The translations under genes were made by a program, and so were the position numbers. Of a DNA stretch of 64,000 bases, positions 60,391 to 64,000 are shown piece after piece. The DNA is from Actinoplanes teichomyceticus ATCC 31121. GTDB lineage: Bacteria > Actinomycetota > Actinomycetes > Mycobacteriales > Micromonosporaceae. Location of the stretch: the NCBI RefSeq assembly GCF_003711105.1, contig NZ_CP023865.1, forward strand, positions 8,105,001-8,169,000, given 5' to 3'. The notes under the pieces were generated by a model. The model made no database searches. It saw nothing but the letters and a program-made list of their open reading frames with translations, and was not told where the DNA came from. How positions within the stretch are numbered: the stretch's first letter is position 1; each line of letters opens with the position of its first letter.

Positions 60391-60915
60391 TCAGGCGCGC
60401 TCGATCTCCACCCGCTCGATCACGACGTCCTCGCGGGGGCGGTCGCCGGGGCCGGTCGGGGTGTTCGCGATCGAGTCGACGACCTTGGCCGACTGCTCGT
60501 CCGCGACCTGGCCGAAGATGGTGTGCCGGCGGTTCAGGTGCGGGGTCGGCGCGACCGTGATGAAGAACTGCGAGCCGTTGGTGCCGGGGCCCGCGTTCGC
60601 CATCGCCAGCAGGTACGGGCGGTCGAACGACAGCTCCGGGTGGAACTCGTCGCCGAACTGGAAGCCCGGGCCGCCACGGCCGGTGCCGGTCGGGTCGCCC
60701 ATCTGGATCATGAAGCCGGCGATCACCCGGTGCGAGATGGTGCCGTCGTAGTACGGACCGGTGCCCTGCTGACCGGTACGCGGGTCGGTGTACGCCTTCG
60801 TGCCCTCGGCCAGCTCCACGAAGTTGCGGACGGTCTGCGGGGCGTGGTCCGGGAACAGCTGGAGCCGGATCGGACCATGGTTGGTGTGCAGGGTGGCGTA
60901 AATCGTCTCGGCCAC
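60391..60915 (-). CDS. Cyclophilin-type peptidyl-prolyl isomerase
   Basis: The 174-residue cytoplasmic cyclophilin has HRVIAGFMIQMGD (catalytic Arg), GTNGSQFFIT and HTIFGQV. GTG 60915 has GGGAG 5 bases upstream. Next to the rhomboid gene, this arrangement is common in actinobacteria. It assists protein folding. Confidence 0.95.
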   Translation of the reverse strand: MAETIYATLHTNHGPIRLQLFPDHAPQTVRNFVELAEGTKAYTDPRTGQQGTGPYYDGTISHRVIAGFMIQMGDPTGTGRGGPGFQFGDEFHPELSFDRPYLLAMANAGPGTNGSQFFITVAPTPHLNRRHTIFGQVADEQSAKVVDSIANTPTGPGDRPREDVVIERVEIERA

Positions 60916-61047
60916 GGGTACTCCCGTCTGCGGTGTTTGGGAACAGTTCTCGTCAAGTCGGATCCTCCCCCATGTGTCTGATCCGGCCGCGCGGGGGTAC
61001 CCGAGAAGGCAACATGAGCTGGGAATAGACCACAGGAGGTGGCACTG

Positions 61048-61680
61048 GTGTTCGCAACGATGCGCCGTAAGCGCCGGACTGCGCGGATGCGTGACGAGCT
61101 CGGTCAGGGCATGGACCACTTCAAGCGCGCCGCTACGATCGCCGCCCAGGAGACCAGCGCGACCGTCGGGCCCCGGTTCAACGCCGCGGTCGGGCGCGTC
61201 CAGCCGGCCGCGGAGCGGGCCAAGGGCGCGGCGACGCAGGGCTGGGACAGCGCGCTGGCGACGCTGACCCCGCTGGTCGCCGCGGCGGCCGACAACGTGC
61301 GGCAGGCCGGCAAGACCGGCAAGGACAACGTGCGGCAGGCCGGCAAGGCGGGCAAGAAGGTCTCCAAGCGCGAGCTCAAGGCCGAGCGCAAGCGTGCCGA
61401 CAGGATGCAGCGCAAGGCCGAGAAGGCGCTCAGCCGCAAGCGCGGCCGGGGCAGCAAGCTCGCCGGGTACGCCCTGCTGGGCACCGCCCTCGGCGTCGGC
61501 GCCGCGTGGTACGCCAAGCGCCGTGACCAGGCGCAGTGGGAGGAGTACGACGCCGCGCCCAACCCGACGCCGGCCGCCGGCGCCGACGACGCGGCGTTCG
61601 AGCCGCTGGAGCCCACCGTCTACACCACGTCCAACGGCACCTCGACCGAGCAGGCCGGGAAGGTCAACCCGCCGATGTAG
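61048..61680 (+). CDS. Hypothetical basic protein with C-terminal membrane helix
   Basis: The 210-residue protein has repeated helical, Lys-rich segments (two copies of DNVRQAGK), one hydrophobic helix (about 140-156, LAGYALLGTALGVGAAWYA) and an acidic C-tail. GTG 61048 is chosen for AGGAGG 8 bases upstream. It resembles the DUF5324-like proteins of actinomycetes. Confidence 0.7.
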   Translation: MFATMRRKRRTARMRDELGQGMDHFKRAATIAAQETSATVGPRFNAAVGRVQPAAERAKGAATQGWDSALATLTPLVAAAADNVRQAGKTGKDNVRQAGKAGKKVSKRELKAERKRADRMQRKAEKALSRKRGRGSKLAGYALLGTALGVGAAWYAKRRDQAQWEEYDAAPNPTPAAGADDAAFEPLEPTVYTTSNGTSTEQAGKVNPPM

Positions 61681-61682
61681 CG

Positions 61683-62969
61683 CTACCGGCCGGCCCGCCG
61701 CGGATCCAGGAGCGGGCCGGCCGGCAGCAGCGCGATCAGCTCGGCCGGCACCGGGACCGGTCGCACGTCCGGGTAGCCGAGCTTGCCCAGCAGGTCCCGG
61801 CTCGCCAGCGGGTACGCCCACCCGGCGTCGGTGACCACCTGGACCGCCCCGCCCGGCGACGTCACCACGGCGCCCCGGCCACGGGCCACGTGCACCGCGT
61901 CGGCGCGGCTGTCGGCGGCCGGTGCGCTCCCGGACGGGTACACCGGGTCGAGCCGTACGCTCGCCGGCCCGTCCGCCGGGCGGGTGACGCACGCCCGTAC
62001 CGGGGAATCGGCGATCCGGGGCACCGCGGGCGGCAACCCGGCGGCGAAGCCCGGACCGCGCCCGGCCGGCGGCAGCCGGAGGAACTCCGCGCCCACCGGG
62101 CTGGCCGGACCCAGCAGCCGGGCCTGCATCTCGGTGACCGCGGCGATCCCGTCCGCCATCACCACCGCGAACTGCGCGCCCGAGTCGGTCAGCACCTCAC
62201 CCACCCGGTGGCCGGGCGCCGCGGACGGGCTGCCCGCGCCGGGCACCACCGGCGCGATCAGGTCCGGACCGGCCGGCACCGCGTCGATCCAGGCGGCCGC
62301 GACCGGCCACGGCGTGCGCCCGTACCAGCCCAGCGCCCGCATCGTGGGGTCCGTGCGGCCGGCCGGGAGCTGGAAGCGGCGGCCGTCGTGGACCAGGAAG
62401 GTGCGGTCGGCCGGATCGCGGACCAGCAGTGCCCGGTCGGTGACCGGCGCGTCCGGGGTCGTCCCGACCAGCAGCGTGCCGCGCGGGGCGCCGGTCGCCG
62501 CGTCGGTGCAGACCGTCCAGGCCCCGCCGAGCAGACTGTCCGCGGGTGGCAGCCAGTCCGGGGCGTCCGGGATGCCGAGCGGCGCGCCCAGCGGCACACC
62601 GGCCAGCTTCCCGGCCGTGACCGCCGCGACCCGCGGGCTCTCGCCGGTGGCCAGCAGCAGGCCGGACGTGTAGTTGAGCACCGGGTGCAGGCGGCGGTCC
62701 GTCTCCAGGTAGACGTAGCGGGCGCCGGAGCGGCGGTCCAGCAGCACCACGGACGGATCGGTGGGCTCGGCCCGCCCGGCGCCGGTCAGCATCCCGTACC
62801 CGGCCAGGACCCCGGCCGCCAGCGCGGCGATCAGCACGCCGGCCAGCACGGCCGCCCCGGAGCGGCGCAGCGGCGGCCGGCGCGGGTCGGCGTCGTGCGC
62901 GATCAGCGCCCCGACCAGCCGCTCCACCGCGAACTGCTGGGACCGCAGCTCATCCTGACGCGACGACAC
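61683..62969 (-). CDS. eccB: Type VII secretion protein EccB
   Basis: The 428-residue protein has the EccB start (SRQDELRSQQFAVERLVGAL), one membrane helix (about 38-60) and the extracytoplasmic repeat domain. Two Cys are placed to form the conserved disulfide. No other ESX gene is in the window. The gene is tail to tail with the basic protein gene with 2 bases between. Confidence 0.9.
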   Translation of the reverse strand: MSSRQDELRSQQFAVERLVGALIAHDADPRRPPLRRSGAAVLAGVLIAALAAGVLAGYGMLTGAGRAEPTDPSVVLLDRRSGARYVYLETDRRLHPVLNYTSGLLLATGESPRVAAVTAGKLAGVPLGAPLGIPDAPDWLPPADSLLGGAWTVCTDAATGAPRGTLLVGTTPDAPVTDRALLVRDPADRTFLVHDGRRFQLPAGRTDPTMRALGWYGRTPWPVAAAWIDAVPAGPDLIAPVVPGAGSPSAAPGHRVGEVLTDSGAQFAVVMADGIAAVTEMQARLLGPASPVGAEFLRLPPAGRGPGFAAGLPPAVPRIADSPVRACVTRPADGPASVRLDPVYPSGSAPAADSRADAVHVARGRGAVVTSPGGAVQVVTDAGWAYPLASRDLLGKLGYPDVRPVPVPAELIALLPAGPLLDPRRAGR

Positions 62970-63000
62970 CCCGCCACCTTAACGGCGGATGTCGATATCT

Positions 63001-63990
63001 TCAGAGCCAGCCGTTACGGCGGAACGCCCGGTACAGCACCACGGTGACCACCGCGAGCAGGGCCATCAGGCCGGGATAGCCGTACCGCCAGTGGGTCTCC
63101 GGCATGTACTCGAAGTTCATGCCGTACACGCCGGCCGCGGCGGTCCACGCGGTGGCGATGCCGGCCCAGGCGGCGATCTTGCGCATGTCGTTGTTCTGGT
63201 CCACCGTGACCTGGGCCAGGCGCGCCTGCAGGATCGAGTTGAGCAGGTCGTCGTAGGAGGAGACCTGCTCGACCGTACGGGTCAGGTGGTCCTGCACGTC
63301 GCGGAAGTAACGCCGGATCTCCTTGGGCACCACACCCTGGCTGGCGATGATCCCGGCGAGCGGCCGCTGCAACGGCACCACCGCCCGGCGGAACTCCACC
63401 AGCTCCCGCTTGAGCTGGTAGACCTGCTGGATCGGGGCGCTGCGGTCCCGGGAGAACACGCCCTCCTCGATGAGGTCCAGATCCGCCTCGACCTGCTCGG
63501 CCACCTCCAGGTAGTGGTCGACCACGCGGTCGGTCACGGCGTACGCGACCGCCCACGGCCCCTGCTCCAGCAGGGCCGCGCGCTGCTGCTCCAGGTCGGC
63601 CCGGACCGGCGACATCCCGGAGGCGTCACCGTGCCGGACGGTGATCACGAAGCGGTCACCGATGAAGATCATCATCTGCCCGGTCTCGACCACCTGGGAG
63701 CTCTCGGTCAGCTCCTGGTGCGGTACGTACCGCGCGGTCCGCAGCACCAGGAAGTGCACGTCGCCGAACTGCTCCAGCTTGGGCCGCTGCTGGGCCTTGA
63801 CCGCGTCCTCCACGGTCAGCTCGTGCAGCCCGTAGGTGCGCGCGATGTCGGTCATCTCCCGCTCGGACGGCTGGTGCAGGCCGAGCCAGACGAACGCGTC
63901 GTCACGCCGGCGTACCTCGTCGAACGCCCGGTCCGGGGTGAACTCGCCGGGAATCCGCCGGCCGGCCACGTAGACCCCGCAGTCGACCAC
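63001..63990 (-). CDS. corA: CorA-like magnesium/cobalt transporter
   Basis: A long N-terminal cytoplasmic domain leads to two C-terminal membrane helices with the pore motif YGMNFEYMPE (about 290-299). The 329 codons from GTG 63990 approach full length, but the frame is open to the window end, so the start may lie outside. It lies 31 bases upstream of eccB. Confidence 0.92.
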   Translation of the reverse strand: MVDCGVYVAGRRIPGEFTPDRAFDEVRRRDDAFVWLGLHQPSEREMTDIARTYGLHELTVEDAVKAQQRPKLEQFGDVHFLVLRTARYVPHQELTESSQVVETGQMMIFIGDRFVITVRHGDASGMSPVRADLEQQRAALLEQGPWAVAYAVTDRVVDHYLEVAEQVEADLDLIEEGVFSRDRSAPIQQVYQLKRELVEFRRAVVPLQRPLAGIIASQGVVPKEIRRYFRDVQDHLTRTVEQVSSYDDLLNSILQARLAQVTVDQNNDMRKIAAWAGIATAWTAAAGVYGMNFEYMPETHWRYGYPGLMALLAVVTVVLYRAFRRNGWL

Positions 63991-64000
63991 CGCGCTGCCA

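Overview
The window is very GC-rich actinomycete chromosomal DNA. GTG and TTG starts are frequent, and the gene content (SARP and NB-ARC regulators, SigE-type ECF factors, CU044_5270-like protein, EccB, rhomboid plus cyclophilin) best fits the Micromonosporaceae, probably an Actinoplanes relative. That placement is inferred from gene content and style, not from a search.

Positions 242-18786 form a natural-product cluster without PKS or NRPS genes. A run of 13 genes on the minus strand, with spacings of tens of bases or ATGA overlaps, starts at 14986. It encodes two ATP-grasp ligases, QueC, QueD, QueE, FolE (the whole route from GTP to 7-carboxy-7-deazaguanine and preQ0), both subunits of a B12 glutamate/methylaspartate mutase, an IPNS-type 2-oxoglutarate oxygenase, a third ATP-grasp ligase, an MFS exporter, a BesD/HalD-type amino-acid halogenase and a cation/proton antiporter. 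A SARP regulator follows. A Rieske oxygenase on the plus strand lies behind five perfect 11-bp-spaced direct repeats (a SARP operator type), and a 1149-residue XRE-SARP-NB-ARC-TPR regulator diverges from the operon at 15337. Together these suggest a 7-deazaguanine joined by ATP-grasp ligases to unusual amino acids (beta-methylaspartate and/or a chlorinated residue), then oxidised and exported. queE is out of frame near its start in this sequence.

Positions 18891-21541 hold a compact operon resembling the Bacillus sdp toxin system: a 43-codon secreted peptide ending in a Cys-Gly-Ser-Cys-Pro tail, SdpA, SdpB, and a double GNAT acetyltransferase overlapping sdpB. The tiny precursor is unlike the roughly 200-residue Bacillus SdpC and is a good candidate for an undescribed peptide system.

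Positions 21.6-39.5 kb are accessory: debris (an ISL3-type transposase piece, a frameshifted LuxR tail, an AfsR-like tail), alpha/beta hydrolases, a RidA protein, a two-component system with an ABC exporter, a MerR regulator, a class C beta-lactamase-like esterase, an XRE regulator behind a palindromic leaderless promoter, two ECF sigma operons and an NAD(P)H:quinone reductase.

From the tRNA-Arg/tRNA-Ser pair at 39.5 kb rightwards the content is more core-like: a repeat-rich protein, a CPBP protease, a flavohaemoglobin-like protein, an XRE-peptide deformylase fusion, a siderophore-iron reductase behind an iron box, a GT-C membrane protein, a methyltransferase, PEBP, NlpC/P60, a quinone oxidoreductase, tRNA-Ser(UGA), two tandem secreted PKD-like paralogs, SoxR divergent from a split transketolase, a rhomboid protease, a cyclophilin, EccB and CorA. 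Two tandem-repeat arrays (31 bp and 54 bp units) and several strong hairpins lie between genes here.
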